Source of the DNA: Diprion similis
Lineage: Eukaryota; Arthropoda; Insecta; Hymenoptera; Diprionidae
Reading direction: 5' to 3'
Length of the DNA stretch: 64,000 bases
NCBI RefSeq assembly: GCF_021155765.1
Contig: NC_060110.1
Span: 19,800,001-19,864,000, forward strand
Positions 10,487-23,109 of this stretch are shown here, piece after piece. The notes under the pieces were generated by a model, which saw nothing but the letters and a program-made list of their open reading frames with translations, ran no database searches and was not told the DNA's origin. The translations under genes and the position numbers were made by a program. Numbering within the stretch: position 1 is the first letter of the stretch; each line of letters starts with the position of its first letter.

Positions 10487-13400
10487 TACACGTTAAATTA
10501 TTTGTATCTTTTTTTGGATACAAAATTTAGGATCGCATGTTTCTCTCCCTTATTATTTTTTATACACTAACCTCTGTCAGTTTCACGTTGAATTAGAAAT
10601 TTGACGTATTCAATCTCACATAACCGGAAGCGTTAATTATTATAACGAGCCTAAATATTGAACATTAATTACCGTTAAACATATCGTCACGGAGTTTTTC
10701 CGTTTCAAATTACCAGCCAGAAAATGCATCCATCGTTCGCCTCCGTCGCCCGCAGCTACAGCAGCCGGACAATAACAGCTGCTGAATAATTCCTAGAGTA
10801 AAATAATCGCAGCATTTGATTCATCGCCATGAATCTGCAAAACATTGAATCAAGTTATTATAATTTCGTCAAAAATGATATCATCGAGTGGCAATACGAT
10901 GGTCGTCCAGCCGAACCACGTCACACGTACGATGAATTCAGCAGTATCATATTTTATCGTGATATTCATTCCCACGCGCACGTTTCGAATTTCTATAAAA
11001 ATGACAAGTAAGAAAATTCCGCAATTTCCACCCAACGACAAAAGTGCAGAGATCATGTATCGAGACACGGTATCCATAACACGAAAACACCCTGAAAATG
11101 GAGGGCGCGTCGACGAGAAGAAAAGGGTCAGCCTGGCGAAAAGGTCGCGCAGATTGGCTCGGGTCAAGCGAGACTTCATTATATCCCATCCTATATTGGC
11201 GAACTAGATCCAACCCAGCCCAACCCGGTCAGCCCTCTACTGTAATGCATTATTTACATGCAGCCTTGGTACTCGAGTGGCGGTTTATCGTGTAGTATTC
11301 GCACCTGCCTCAAGCCTTTGGCAAACAGTAATAGGTGTACTATAACAACGAGCTTTGTGGCTGCAAGCTGCTTGTGGCAGACTGTAGGTACGCGGACTTT
11401 ATTTCTCGGCCCAATGATGATTGCCTGTTACTTTTTTCCTTCAGCCTTCCGAATCACGGGGATTATTTGACGGATCTGATTACTGATTTCGATTATATTA
11501 AACGTTTTTTTTCCAATTGTCGTGGTAATAGCACCTACTTTTATTTATTGTTGATCGAATTTTTTTGAAAGAGGTATCAAGACTCGAGTGATATGAGATT
11601 CAAAACACGGCCGTTTTTCCAATAATAATTAATTCGACAGATCAATCACGAGAAATATCTGGCAGAGTGTTTCGAATATAAAATTCATGGTACCGCTATT
11701 TTCAGTACATTCAATACATGCGAAGAAGAAAAATGAGTTTTGTTCTGTGAAACCACGATCAAATTGCTATTTGTGATTGCACGAATACATTGCAATGGGT
11801 AAAAAGCAGACTAAAATCACATCGGTGTACATGAGCGTTATAAAAGTTGATGGAACGAACTCGAGTTCTTATTAATCGTTTGAAATCAAAGTGTAATCAA
11901 ATTTTACTGACATTGGACGTCAGTACGTAATACATAAAATCGAATCAAGAGTAAATAAAACTCCGTGCTAAACTTGTAGGAAAAAATATTCCCAATATTT
12001 TTGTCAGAAGTTATAGCTGATGAAGCTGTCGACTGAAGTCACCGATGAATTCTTTGTATCGAAGACAGTTTCACCGAGTCAACGAAAGTTCGTGCAATTT
12101 TCGATTCGCCTGAATTTCGACCTCACTTTTGTGTTCGGCTAATTGTTTTATTTATCTCGCCGTTGAGTTGCGGTTGGCACGACACGTATCCGCTAATTGA
12201 AGAATCTCGTTTGTAGTTTAACGCACAAGGTGGGTAGGTGTATATATATACATATATGTATAAAATGAGGGGGTGAACTCCGTATTGAAGGTAAATAATT
12301 GCGTTAGAAGTTTATCAGCGGAGTAGGATTCACTCGCCACAAATTAATGGGGGGGAGGGAGGTGGGGATACAAACTTTTCTTCATTTTATTCTTTTAATT
12401 ACTCCACGCATTTTCCCCCTATTCACCTCACACGCGAAACAACGGCGCAAACAACATTAATCTAATTATTGAAACACTTACGGTAGGTCAAAAGTAAATA
12501 ATCAGAAGTCAAAGTCATGCAATTCAATAATTCGTCGGCAAAATAAACGTGTATAGATTGAAAATTGATATTGATAAAAAAAAAAAAAAAAAATATTAAA
12601 CTATTGCTTTCGTTCGTTCGCTTTATTTTTTCCACCTCCCAAGTATAAATACGCAAGTTGAAATTCGATACGAATATAGCTTATCAAACAAGAATAAAGC
12701 CGGTTGAAATTTTTCGACCTCTCGATTGTTCCGGAGGTATTATTTTCAGGCGCCATCATTCTTCGTAGTTTCACTTACATTGGCAAACGCGTCGAGAAGC
12801 TGAGGCGCGTGTAACGTGAACCGGTAGCATGCAGAGAGCGGTGATGAAACACGGTGAGAATGCGAACCCAGAATCCCGGAATCGGGGTGCAGATCCCGGC
12901 GTCTCTTCCAGCACCCGAATCCCCCAGCAAAGCGCTTCGCTTAGAGTTCCGGCCGACGGAAGTAGCGAGGGACCGGAAATGCCGGTAACAGTATGGCAAA
13001 ACTCCCGGTTGACGCATTCCGCAGAGAGCGCTGCTGTGTCGCGTTGTTTCGTGCCTCTAATCTCCTCGTTAGCGATTACTAGCTGAGGGGATTTTTTCGC
13101 CCAGACGTAGAAGTAAAACAATAAAAAATGGAGCTTTTTGCACCGCGCAGCTGCTGCCGAATGCAAAATTCTTATATACGACCTCCGAATGGGGTCTTGT
13201 AACCAACCGCAATGCCGGGGAAACTTTTAATTAAGATTTGTCGCCGTCCGCCGAGCCGCGTCCCAGCACAACGAAATTCCGAATTACTCCTCCGGAGGTT
13301 TTGAGGCAACGTCATGGGCGCCACCCTGAAACCCAGTCCTGGGGAAATTCTCGCGGATGGGGGTCGAATCGGAGGGTTTCAAGGGTATGCGGCGTCGGGA

Positions 13401-15716
13401 TCGGGGCTGCTGGGTTGCTGGCCTCTAGGTAGAGTTGGGCGTAATTAAACACGGCTACTAATTAAAACAGTGGGAAACGCGCCCCTTCGCGATCTCCTCC
13501 TCAACGCCGTAAATCATTGCGATATAAATCCACGTGTGAAGCGAAATATCCGGGCTTTACCGCGTATCCCAAGAGTACCTGCACGTGTATAGTGTTGTGT
13601 AGGCTATAAAGCACAAGGAAGATATGTTCGCAGATAGAGGCACCGAGCCTCTCACTCTCCGTTGCACACAATGCATGCAAAATATGACGATGAATTGTGC
13701 ACGGAAATATTCGACGATGCATTTTTTTTTGTGAAAAAATATCATCTCCCTGACATGTTGTTAAAAATTTTGTCAACATCATCAAGTTCCGGGTCAATTA
13801 CTACGTACGAGTTCGCATTCGATGCGGTAGTCAATAAAAATTTCATGAAAACCCTCTTCCACGTGGAAGAGAGTAATTTACACGGTAGCAATTGCACCAT
13901 GTAGTGTGGAATTTTGCACGAAACTTCATATTTCGTTCTTTTTCACTTTTAATTTACATACTTTATCGCGCATCAGATTCGATGACTGTGAAAGCAATAA
14001 ACGTATATGTATTATTAATTCGAGCAGATGAATTGACGGTCTATTGATTGGTTGTGTAACTTGTGCCTAGATATACGCGTAACGCGTTGAACTTTCATAC
14101 GAAAAGTTTTACGATGGCAAAGGGCTACACAATTTTGCTTTATTAACTTTCATATTTCTTCGGGCAATTTACGACTGCCAGATTTTTCCTACGAGTTCCT
14201 GCACGTGAATGCGGATACGGCGAGTCGTATAGCTGCCCTTTCCTACTCCGGATGATTTAGAATAGCCGGGTAAAAATTGGCTAATAACGCGTAAAATGAC
14301 TTTTGGCTACGTTGCTTGGTCGTTTAGCTAGCTAGGCAACGTTTTGTTTTTTTTTTTGTCTTGTTTTTATATTTTTTTCACGTAGCGCTGTAAATTTATA
14401 ATCCTGTTGTGACGCTTTGAAAATTAACGACTATCCGTTATGCACGTAATTCGTGCACGTACTATGATTTGGAGAAGATGGAGGGAGAGTGAAAAAAACT
14501 TGTACCGTCGCGATGCTTGCGTAGAAACATTAATTTGCAATCAAGGGGTGGGTAATTTGTTTCAACGAAAAATAAACCCACCTTGACTATTATATATATA
14601 TACCGTTATCCCGCTATAAAAATATAGAAGACGTTTTTCCGCACGAAAATTTAACGAATTATGATAAAATATAAGGGGCTGGGTGAAATTTTTTGCGAGT
14701 AATGAAATAAATCGCTCGTCAATTAGCGCAGAATTTAAAAATATGAACGGCCACCGGCGGATATATTATAATACATCTGGTGGCGGGTTTTTCCAACGCC
14801 ATATATATACATCGGAGCTGAAGCGCGAGTGTCGTACTCGAGGCAAAATTTATAAAAAAATAATACTCCGTATTGTGAATTAGCGGGTGTGAATTTTTAT
14901 CCCCATCGCCTCGGCCATTCCGCACCGTAGCGATCTAATTTAATCCCATAATAGTTTCGAAAGGCATGAGTATAAATTCCCTGTAGGTATAACGCGGGGT
15001 GATATTTGAAGAGGCCCGGTGTGATGGGCATTCATTTTCGCACGCGGTGCGCCCGCCAACAACGGGCATCAAACACAAATTCATATTTACTCCATTTGGA
15101 TGTAGAGAAATACGGACCGTATCGCAATACTCTCACACACGCAAATTCCTGTGTATTTAGATTTACGCGCATTCGAAAGACCCTCAGGTACGATAGGAAT
15201 GAATACGCAAATTTATGCGCACGAAACCGAGGAGGCTGTGAGACGCCGCGCAGTGGAAAATGTTTAGCGGCAATCATGAAAGAAAATTTTCATTAGCCTA
15301 ATGAAATAAATGACTCCTTCGCAACTGTAGGCGGTAAAGTGAATCGCGGAGATAGGAATGGGCGGCCTGGAAAGGTCGGATGGTCCCGTCCCGGGGTGAG
15401 GAGCCAGGGGTGGATTGCCCGCGCTTTAATCACACAAATTAAATTACTAAACGAAACACAGCCGTTTATGCCTCGGAACTCGACCCTCCCCCCTGCCGGC
15501 GCTCTGCCTGCCGCCATTTTTGCCCGCAGTCGCTCCTCCAGCCTCTCGCCAATCCCCGTTCATCTGTCTTCATCCCCCGTCTATTGTTATTTCGCAATTA
15601 TTTCCATTCTCTCTTTTCCCATCCATCTCTGCAATTACATAACGGCGAAAAGAACGTTGTTCCAGTCGATCGGCGAGTCCCCGCGCAGATCGGTAGAAAG
15701 GGCTGCTATATATAGG
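10487..15716. other. Intergenic, no gene seen
   Basis: No open frame shows a recognisable family. A TATATATA-rich stretch lies at 12239-12259 and a poly-A run at 12576-12593. The GC-rich patch around 12800-13430 gives longer open frames on both strands, but these are compositional. Confidence 0.55.
12576..12593. repeat. Poly-A tract
   Basis: A run of 18 A residues in AT-rich sequence. Confidence 0.85.
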
Positions 15717-15889
15717 GTGAATTAGTAACGACTGAATGGCTTGATGCGCATGCGCTAAGATTCGAGAGCAAGTGCAGTTGTTTTGACAGGGTGAGCAACA
15801 TTTTTCAATTTATGAAAACAACTCTGCTCTTGCTCACGGATTTTAGCGCATGCGCATCGAACCATTCAGTCGTTCGCTGGTAAATTCAC
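15717..15889. mobile_element. 173-bp foldback (MITE-like) element
   Basis: The left arm (15717-15786) and the right arm (15815-15889) are inverted copies. Left AACGACTGAATGG, GATGCGCATGCGCTAA, GAGCAAG and GTTGTTTT match the reverse complement of right CCATTCAGTCGTT, TTAGCGCATGCGCATC, CTTGCTC and AAAACAAC. The loop is about 28 bases. The outer ends GTGAATTAG and TAAATTCAC also pair. I found no clear target-site duplication, so the superfamily is undetermined. It has no coding potential. A transcript through it would fold into a long hairpin. Confidence 0.8.
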
Positions 15890-18800
15890 TTTGTATATGG
15901 TATGTGACTTGCACATAACACGGTCACAGCATGGTAGACGTTTGATAATTTTCAGGTTTTTTTGCGATTCTAAAATTGAGGAAAACTAGATGTAGACAAT
16001 TAGTACAAGTTGCGTGGATTCAAAGTTCTTTAGCTTCGTCTTTTTATTTTCCTGTTTTTTTCTCTCTTCAGGCCTTGATAAAGAACCCTGGAAACGACCA
16101 ACCCCCTGCACCCTTGTCCTACTTTCGAAAAGCATACCCTCGAAGGGCTGGCGATAACTTTTGTTCCAGAAACTAGGCTGGGCGACTTCCAAATTGTAAG
16201 TGATGCTGTAATCTCCGAAGTACATTGGAACAGCAAACGTCCCGCGGTCAACCCGCGGAGATAATGTGGACGATTTTAATTACTTCTTCACCGCAGAAAA
16301 ACATCTTGTTTTATCTCCTGAGATAAATCCTCGTGTATATTATTACATACACTGTCCCAGCAGAAAAACATTGCTTTTCTTAAACGAAGCTGTCGGGTAT
16401 ATTTTTACAATTCCTACTCAGAGCGTCTGTGTTTCTTCGAGTCCTTTGCAGCTAGAATCAAGTAGCACAGCTGGAGAGGCGAAAGAAATCGGAAAAGAGG
16501 TAAATAACGACTCACGAAGGACAGCCGAGCTTTTTAAGAGTTAAGAAAACACGCGGAGGACAGACCGCAGAAGGATGCACTGATCTCATTACGATAATGG
16601 CGCATTCGTCGTACGTTCCTCCATGGATTCTCCATTGAAGTTCCATCAGGCGCTTCCAGCACGTTCGCTCTACGACCACAATTATTTGTCTATAGCTATG
16701 TACACACGACGTAGAACGCAGAGTGCCCGTTTGTTCCTCGAAGCTTTGATCTACGTACCTGCCTTCATACCGTGTATACTCTTGTCTACGCTGCTCTACC
16801 AGTTATCTCACTCGTACTTTTGATACCAGAGATGAGCCTGGAAGATAAGGTAACAATGTTACAGCGTTACTTCAAGTGGATCATTGAAGCCATCCATAAG
16901 GGGAGATACCAGGCTTGCAGGTTGTTGCGAAATTCACTTGAAAATTCTTCGTCTTTGCTTGGATGAAGTCAGGAAGGCGTTTTGAACTCTACATCCTTCC
17001 CTGCCTTCCTCATTTCCTCGTTTCACCTATTCAGCAGCAGCATTCAGTTACCTTGTCGAACGTTTAGTAGTTTGTTTTAGTCATTACTCAAATGTCAGGG
17101 AGCAGACGCTTCCCTCTCATACTAACCTACTAGTCAGAGCTCGTTCTTGCAGGCTGTGAAGTTAATTTCTTTGAGTTTCAGACACGGAAGTAACGAATCA
17201 GTCATTTACACGCTTGTCTCAGAATACTGCCATATTCCTCTCTCAGCGTGTATTGAATTCATCGATTTCATACCTATAGCAAGTACGCCGTACGAGTATG
17301 TTAGTATTCGTTCCATTTTTACTGCCGCAAGATAAAAAAGTTAAATCTCTCGTTTTCTGATCAATTCTACAAATACCCGACAACGTTCAGCTTTGCGATA
17401 CTTTTGGTACTGTGATTACAATCGGACCTTACTTAGATACAAATACAATTAGTAAGCTGGTATCCATATTGGAAAAACTCACCCTGAACATCATAAATCA
17501 ATTTTAAGCCTAGAACAAAAATGAAGTTATTCGGAACATTTACGAGATCAGATTTTCGATGAATCAATGATATTACTTGCGAGTTATTGGTAGGCGGTAC
17601 TTGACCCAAAAGTCTTGAACTTGAATAGTAGATTAGGATCGATCGATCCTGCCCATATCTGAGACTTCTATGCTCAGAGAGTTCAATTTCAGAAAATACC
17701 GTTGCTTCTGGCTGATATTTTCAAGACTTGGAGTTACCGAGATACTCGGGGGTTTGTAAACGCGGTCCGAGGCAATCGGCAATGAACGCAAAACCTGCTG
17801 AATAGTGTCAGCTAATTTTTCGAAGGTGAACCATTTTCCGAAGACGTGACCCAGCGCCGCGCCGGTAGTGTCGAAGAAGACCGGCTAGCTCCTCGGCTAA
17901 CGACGCAGCAACTTGTTTTACTCGCGATCTCGGACCAAACACGGTTAGCGTCCTCCACTCACCCTTCTCACCCACCCACTTACGAACGCCTGCCCAGGTT
18001 CGTGTCTCTGGAAAAAGGGTGGACGAGGGCGAGGCGAGCCAGAGGGCAGCAGGGCTGACTGGCCTCGCTGGCCTGGCTCTTTGGTCTTGGGCTCTTGGGT
18101 CTCTGGGCGGTAACTCGATTTGTCGCCCGTCTTGAGCCAGATGGATCGGAAGTAGACGCGGACGCCGGCCGCATCTTAAACAGCCATTCCTAGTTTTCCA
18201 CGAACCAGTCAATACCGTGGCATGGATTACCGCTCCTCCAGGAGGCGAGCCTCTTAGGAGTACAATGCTGTCCCACCGTCCAAGAGGAATGCAGGAACCG
18301 CCGGATCCCGCACTAAAAACTATTCGATTCGCGATCCACCGACGGTCCTCCGAACTCCGATTTACCGGGACCACCAGGAGGGTGGGTTTGCCTTCCCCGA
18401 GGATCGCATCGATGCCTTCTCCAGAATTTAAAAAAGCTCCTTTACATAACGGCCGAGTAATTTTCCTCACTCTCGTGCCTGTAGATGATCGGGATCGGGT
18501 ATCACCGTCGAATTGACAATGCGAAGGACCGGTTCCTTTGTCCTTTTTGCAATTGTCCTTCTCTTACATGAAACATTGGATGAAATTGGTACCTACAACT
18601 GTTCTGCATTCTCCTAACCGCTTTCCCCCCAGCTTTTAGCCATATTCGGTATCCTGCTAGCGGCTGTATTTTTGTCCGAATAATAACAATGATCTAGTAT
18701 CCGTGAGAAGTTACATGTCCCGTGACAATGAGAGTGTGGTTCCAACCTCCTCGTTCTTTCCCCGTACATATGTGGTGGCTACACGCGCAACGATGGCGAA

Positions 18801-20920
18801 CGGAAGATTTGAGCGGCGAAATGAAATATCGATTTCCAACTTGGCAACCGGTTTAATATTACAGAGTGGTCGTTTAAAGTCATTTCTCATTTTCTCTCTC
18901 TTTCTCTTTCTCTCTTGCGCTCCCTCGTTGGGTGCAAATCGACACGTACCCTTGAGATGTAATCAAATCAGGCGGGAACTGAGAAGGCCATCGAACATCA
19001 AGGACTGCCCTTCAGATTCCGAGGCTGTTGGCTGCTTTCTCCCTTATTTGATTTCGTCCTTCGACCCGTTCTACACATCGTCCACTTTTCAGACCAAAGT
19101 CTAATCGTAATTAACATGTAGAAATGTGCGATCACGAAATCTCACACGGGCAGCCTGATGGTTGTAAGACAATTGATAGAAAAAGTTAGAGCTATTATCA
19201 TAATCAATAAATAGAATATAAAGAGATTTTCAATACTAGCTGCTTCTCGATATTTATATTCTTCGACCTCTGCTCAGGACGTTGGATGGTGTTTGAGGAT
19301 ATAATGAACCTTTAATGAATCGCAAATTTCTCAGGAAATTGCTCATACTTTTAACGGGTATGAATTATGAACTCGATGAAGTATCTAATTTCAATTAAGT
19401 TCAGCTTTCAGGATCCTACCGTGGTGAGCATTGAGTTTCTATAAGTTAAACGGTAATCGTCAAGTCATCGATGTAGGTAGCAGTTGAGCGAGAAGTCTGC
19501 AGATAATAAATCTAGCCCGCTAAAGTTTCTAATTTCTTTCTCTGAGAAAATGGAAGAAAACATACGCGCCGCTTTTTGAACGGATTACCAGATGCCACGG
19601 GTCGACATAAGAAAATGATTACAAATTGTTAAGTAAAAAATGAGGTATGATCCACCGGCGAAGTAACACTGCGATTTTTTTGCCACTTGGAAGGGTCGAA
19701 GAGGTAAGGCTTTTTGTCATTTACAGGGCAAATATAACGACGACATGAGAACAAGGCGACCTTATCCTTTTTACGCTGTACATATTCCACCGCGAATTCA
19801 TTCCCTGGGTAGATGTAACGCGTATGCCCGAGTTATTCCGGCCGAGATGTAAACTTTTGCCGTCGGAAATCACCGGCGAAAAACCAGAAAACGCTGCAGG
19901 GGATCCCTCTGTCTCCCTTTGTGGCTTTATACATAGGCAGGCTTCGTTGGTTGGTTTCCTCAGCGACAAAGCTCTGCTAGTTACCGTTTTATTCGTCGCA
20001 ACTTTCCACAACGCGAAACACTGTCGCCCTAAAATGATACGTGTGGCAGTATTCGCCGAAGTGAAAACCGCGTGACCTTTATCAACTGGTGTAACTTCTC
20101 TGTAGAAATGACGCTAAATTCAAGCCTGACTCGCACTCGGTATTAATTACACGTTTAATGATTTTCATTGAAACAGAGAATATTATGACAGCTGACCTGC
20201 GGTATCAACCATCTGAAATTTCGAAATTTCGTAAAAACGTCGGATTAATACTGCCCGACCAGTTTCGCATTGTCGTATATTTCAGTAACGCATTAATAGG
20301 TCTTCAGCGTCAGAATTCCGGAAGTGCGAGGCTCTTCTTGGTTGTGAGAAAAAGAGGGGAGGGTTTTCAGGCGGAACTTTCCGCATGAAGAAGACCCGGA
20401 TGGTACAGTACGGCCGCACAGAGAGCCTGGCGGTAATCCGGTACTGACTCAACGGCCTGCACGATGCCGAGATGCGGCGACTGAAAATGGAAAGCTTATG
20501 CGCGGATAAGCTTGTTCGTTGGTTTTAGCGTGTATCGTGGCGGTCGGAGAGATAGAATGCGAGGCGAAGCGAGTCGGGAGGGCCGCGTTGGGACAGCGGA
20601 GGGTATCACGCCGACCAGGTGCCTCGGGTGCCATTAGCAGGGTGTGTTTTGCGCGCGGGTCGCAAAACTGGAAGGGAATGAGAGACGTGGGGCTAGGTTG
20701 CCTCTATTGTTGTCGCCCTGCATGCCGCGCCTCGGCCCGATGCGACCCGCCATGCATATTTAACACCGCCCCCGTCCGCCACTCCGCATGCTTTAATTTC
20801 CAGAGTTCAATTTACCTATTCGAAACGGATGCTGGTCTGGTTTTGAATTTTTCTCACGAGTTTCGTCCTGCTTTCTAGTCGTCGAATCGCTGCAAGCTTT
20901 CTTCAAATGTTCGAATCTCC
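15890..20920. other. Intergenic, no gene seen
   Basis: No recognisable domain. The longest open frame, minus strand 17808-18470, is arginine- and proline-rich in a GC-rich patch and matches nothing I know. No other structure stood out. Confidence 0.5.
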
Positions 20921-21141
20921 TTCGGTTTCAAAAGCAAAGTCGATAGACGGTTGATGGGTAAATAGAGAAGATTGATAATTCGGTTTGACGAATTGGTAAC
21001 GTCTGTGTAGAGAGGAAGATGGCAGAAGTGATCATTAAGTGATCTACGAACCGGGGATAAGTTATACACGCTCTGCTCGACGGACTGCAAATCAGCCAGA
21101 GCACGTCTCTTGATTTCCGCTGTTTATTATCGCAGTTTGTC
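20921..21141 (+). promoter_or_regulatory. Orphan copy of the CBM39-gene 5' flank
   Basis: This segment aligns with 28014-28254, the DNA just before the start codon of the downstream CBM39 gene. Shared stretches include ATAGACGGTTGA, GAGATGGCAGAAG or GAAGATGGCAGAAG, CACGCTCTGCTCGACGGACTGC and GCTGTTTAT. Similarity stops at about 21141, whereas the next CBM39 coding sequence starts only at 22441. It may be the promoter and leader of the upstream CBM39 gene pushed away by insertions, or the remains of a third gene copy. No TATA box is evident. Confidence 0.75.
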
Positions 21142-21770
21142 GACCACTCATCTATATGTAACTGCACAGCTGTTGGCTCGAATTGCTTCAGAATTTTTTC
21201 AGCGCCCAGAATCGGACTAGTTACCGCCGAAGGAACTAACGAAGTACCGTACACGTATGTCACAGCGGTGAATTTAAATCTGTACTTATGCGTTTCAGTC
21301 AACGATTCCGGCAGCATTAGGATTACGAAACTTATGACGTATATTTAATTCTGAAGTAGAGATGCGGGATGGGATGTATGAGTATTATATCAAGCCGAAT
21401 GATAATTTCCGTAATGAGACGTCTGTGTATTATTTTATACCGCGAAAATACTAATAAGCGAACACTTGATTGAACTTTTTATTGTTACAAATAACTCGGA
21501 TACAGGTATATATTGTATATCCTAGAATATAATGAAATGAATTTTGCAGACTGAATAACTGGATCGTATCCATGAATAGTATTAATTCTAATTTTTTTTT
21601 TTAATCAATTAATAAATGGGAGAGCTAATAAAATTTATATATACAATTTTGTAGAAAAAACATTTCACTTTTTGCGTGTTGAGCATGCGCATACGGTACT
21701 ACGTTGGTTCCTTCGGCGAAAACTAGGGTGATTCGGGACGCGTCAAGAATTATAAGTTCGTAGCACAGAG
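21142..21770. other. Unassigned segment between orphan 5' flank and MITE
   Basis: This segment has no counterpart in the downstream CBM39 copy. A frame on the plus strand stays open from 21061 to 21348 without a usable ATG and looks like no known protein. It may be inserted sequence or the intron of a leader exon. Confidence 0.4.
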
Positions 21771-22373
21771 TCTAGGGATGGGCGATGTTGGAAATAAAAA
21801 TCGACTTATAAATAATCGATGTTTTACAAGCATCGATGTTTGAAATCGATGTTTGAAAAAAAAAACATCTAAACAAGGATTATTCAATCGACAATGGAAA
21901 TTTGTATGAATGGTGGGTTGGAGACAATGAAAAAATTGCTATTTACAATTCATATTCTTTCATATTACATACTTTTAAGTCAAGTTTCAAAGTTTTGGAA
22001 AATTGGTAGTTATGGTGATCCTGCTCTCCAACTGCTCGTTAGCCAGCACCTGGATTTACTGTAAGAAATTCAAAATTCTATCCGAACGATTGATAGAATG
22101 GAATAATTGAAGTCTTACCTTCACTACTATCTTTAATTTCAGGATCATCCATGGCGTGACAAGTAATTTCATGTAGCTTACAATAAATTTCCACGACACG
22201 CGTTCGTCGTGTTCCCGGTTGCCCGCCTTTTTACGTTTCGGTCGATGTATTTTTGGTAAAATACATGGACAATCGATTAATCGGACTTCAAAAACATGGG
22301 CCACGAATAATCGATTATTAAAAAAAAATAATCGAATTATTCGATTATTCGGTGGCCAACGCCCATCCTTAGA
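21771..22373. mobile_element. hAT-like non-autonomous transposon (MITE), 603 bp
   Basis: The left end TCTAGGGATGGGCG and the reverse complement of the right end, TCTAAGGATGGGCG, form terminal inverted repeats with one mismatch; the GGGATGGGC core is typical of hAT elements. It is flanked by a degenerate 8-bp target-site duplication, GCACAGAG (21763-21770) and GCACGGAC (22374-22381), matching at 6 of 8 positions. Both subterminal regions carry clustered ATCGAT and AATCGATT motifs, as expected for hAT transposase-binding regions. Inside there is no intact transposase. The minus strand shows a donor-like GGTAAGAC (near 22120) and an acceptor-like TTTCTTACAG (near 22060) around a short open frame, possibly the decayed 5' end of one. 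The insertion ends 67 bases before the CBM39 start codon. Confidence 0.8.
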
Positions 22374-22440
22374 GCACGGACTGCCACGGGAATCAGCTAT
22401 CCAGTCATACAGATCAGTGTTGACGACACAGCCGAGCACC

Positions 22441-22555
22441 ATGGGGACTCCTCTTGTTGAAGTATTGAAGCCTTACGGATTCCGCGTATCAATTCCGAAC
22501 GCACCCGGCGTTGAGCTGTTTGCTTTCCACGGCAACATCAACAAGAAAATGACGG
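22441..22555 (+). CDS. CBM39-only protein, upstream copy, exon 1 (no signal peptide)
   Basis: Exon 1 (115 bp) joins in phase 1 to exon 2 (22749-22936) to give a 100-residue protein. The start ATG has a good context (CACCATGG), and the donor is GTAAGT at 22556. The encoded sequence is one beta-1,3-glucan-recognition N-terminal domain (CBM39): VLKPYGFRVSIPN, VELFAFHGNIN and, from exon 2, NGRWSY and LYFWTHV. Compared with the downstream copy, 72 bp (24 codons) between ATGGGGA and CCTCTT are missing in frame, which removes the secretory signal. As drawn the product would be cytoplasmic. The frame is open upstream into the MITE but has no ATG there. A leader exon supplying a signal is possible but not seen. 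It is either a recently altered gene or an early pseudogene; splice sites and frame are intact. Confidence 0.75.
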
Positions 22556-22748
22556 GTAAGTAAGACGACGTCTAGTCTAGAACACGGTTACGAAATAATT
22601 CAAAATTAGAATCGCTGAGTCAGTGAGTTGGAGTGAGTTGGACTATTCTGCAGAATATCTTACCTTCCACCTTCCGATTGAGGTGGATTTTCAACGGACG
22701 TCTATTGTAGCGAACAATTTTCACTAATAAAGTATGTATTGTGACTAG

Positions 22749-22936
22749 GCAAAGAAGCCGGGGAGTTTTCCGTGGACGTCGTTTCAAAAGAAAACGGACG
22801 ATGGAGCTACACTAATTCGACGACCTTGCTGAATCCGGGAGACACCCTGTACTTCTGGACCCACGTGCGTGTTAATGGAGTCGGACACGAGAGATTTCAA
22901 GAATTTCACGTGCCCGAGTGGATGCTTACGTCTTAA
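22749..22936 (+). CDS. CBM39-only protein, upstream copy, exon 2
   Basis: Starts after the acceptor TGACTAG (AG at 22747-22748), completing a Gly codon across the 193-bp intron. It encodes the second half of the domain, with SVDV, NGRWSY, LNPGDTLYFWTHV and FQEFHVPE, then ends at TAA 22934-22936 with WMLTS. The downstream copy goes on with an acidic tail at this point, so this copy is 26 residues shorter at the C-terminus. It also lacks one codon near HERFQEF. Just after the stop, AAGGTGACT resembles a splice donor, but a poly(A) signal follows. No GH16-like domain of full-length GNBPs is present. Confidence 0.75.
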
Positions 22937-23076
22937 GGTGACTCGGACGATGGATTTCGTCTGGATAGGAATTACCGATACCTCTAAAGTTACGGAAAAT
23001 TCTTACTGCGTATTATTCATTTCTTTAATTACTCCTCGAATGTGTAATTTTTCATAACTTTATTACGGCCCAGAAG

Positions 23077-23082
23077 AATAAA
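23077..23082 (+). promoter_or_regulatory. Poly(A) signal of upstream CBM39 copy
   Basis: AATAAA 141 bases after the stop codon. The same motif in homologous sequence follows the downstream copy. Confidence 0.7.
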
Positions 23083-23109
23083 ATGATTTGAACATTACTA
23101 CATATGACA

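Noticed and set aside
17808..18470. 220-codon minus-strand open frame
   Set aside because: Arg/Pro-rich, in a GC-rich patch where stops are rare, with no recognisable domain and no splice context.
21061..21348. 96-codon open frame without ATG (VTAEGTNEVPYTYV)
   Set aside because: No start codon, no family resemblance, and its first part is shared leader sequence that is not coding in the downstream copy.
22060..22220. Transposase-like exon on the minus strand of the MITE
   Set aside because: There is a plausible short intron, but stops follow directly and I cannot match a BED finger or hAT domain with confidence.
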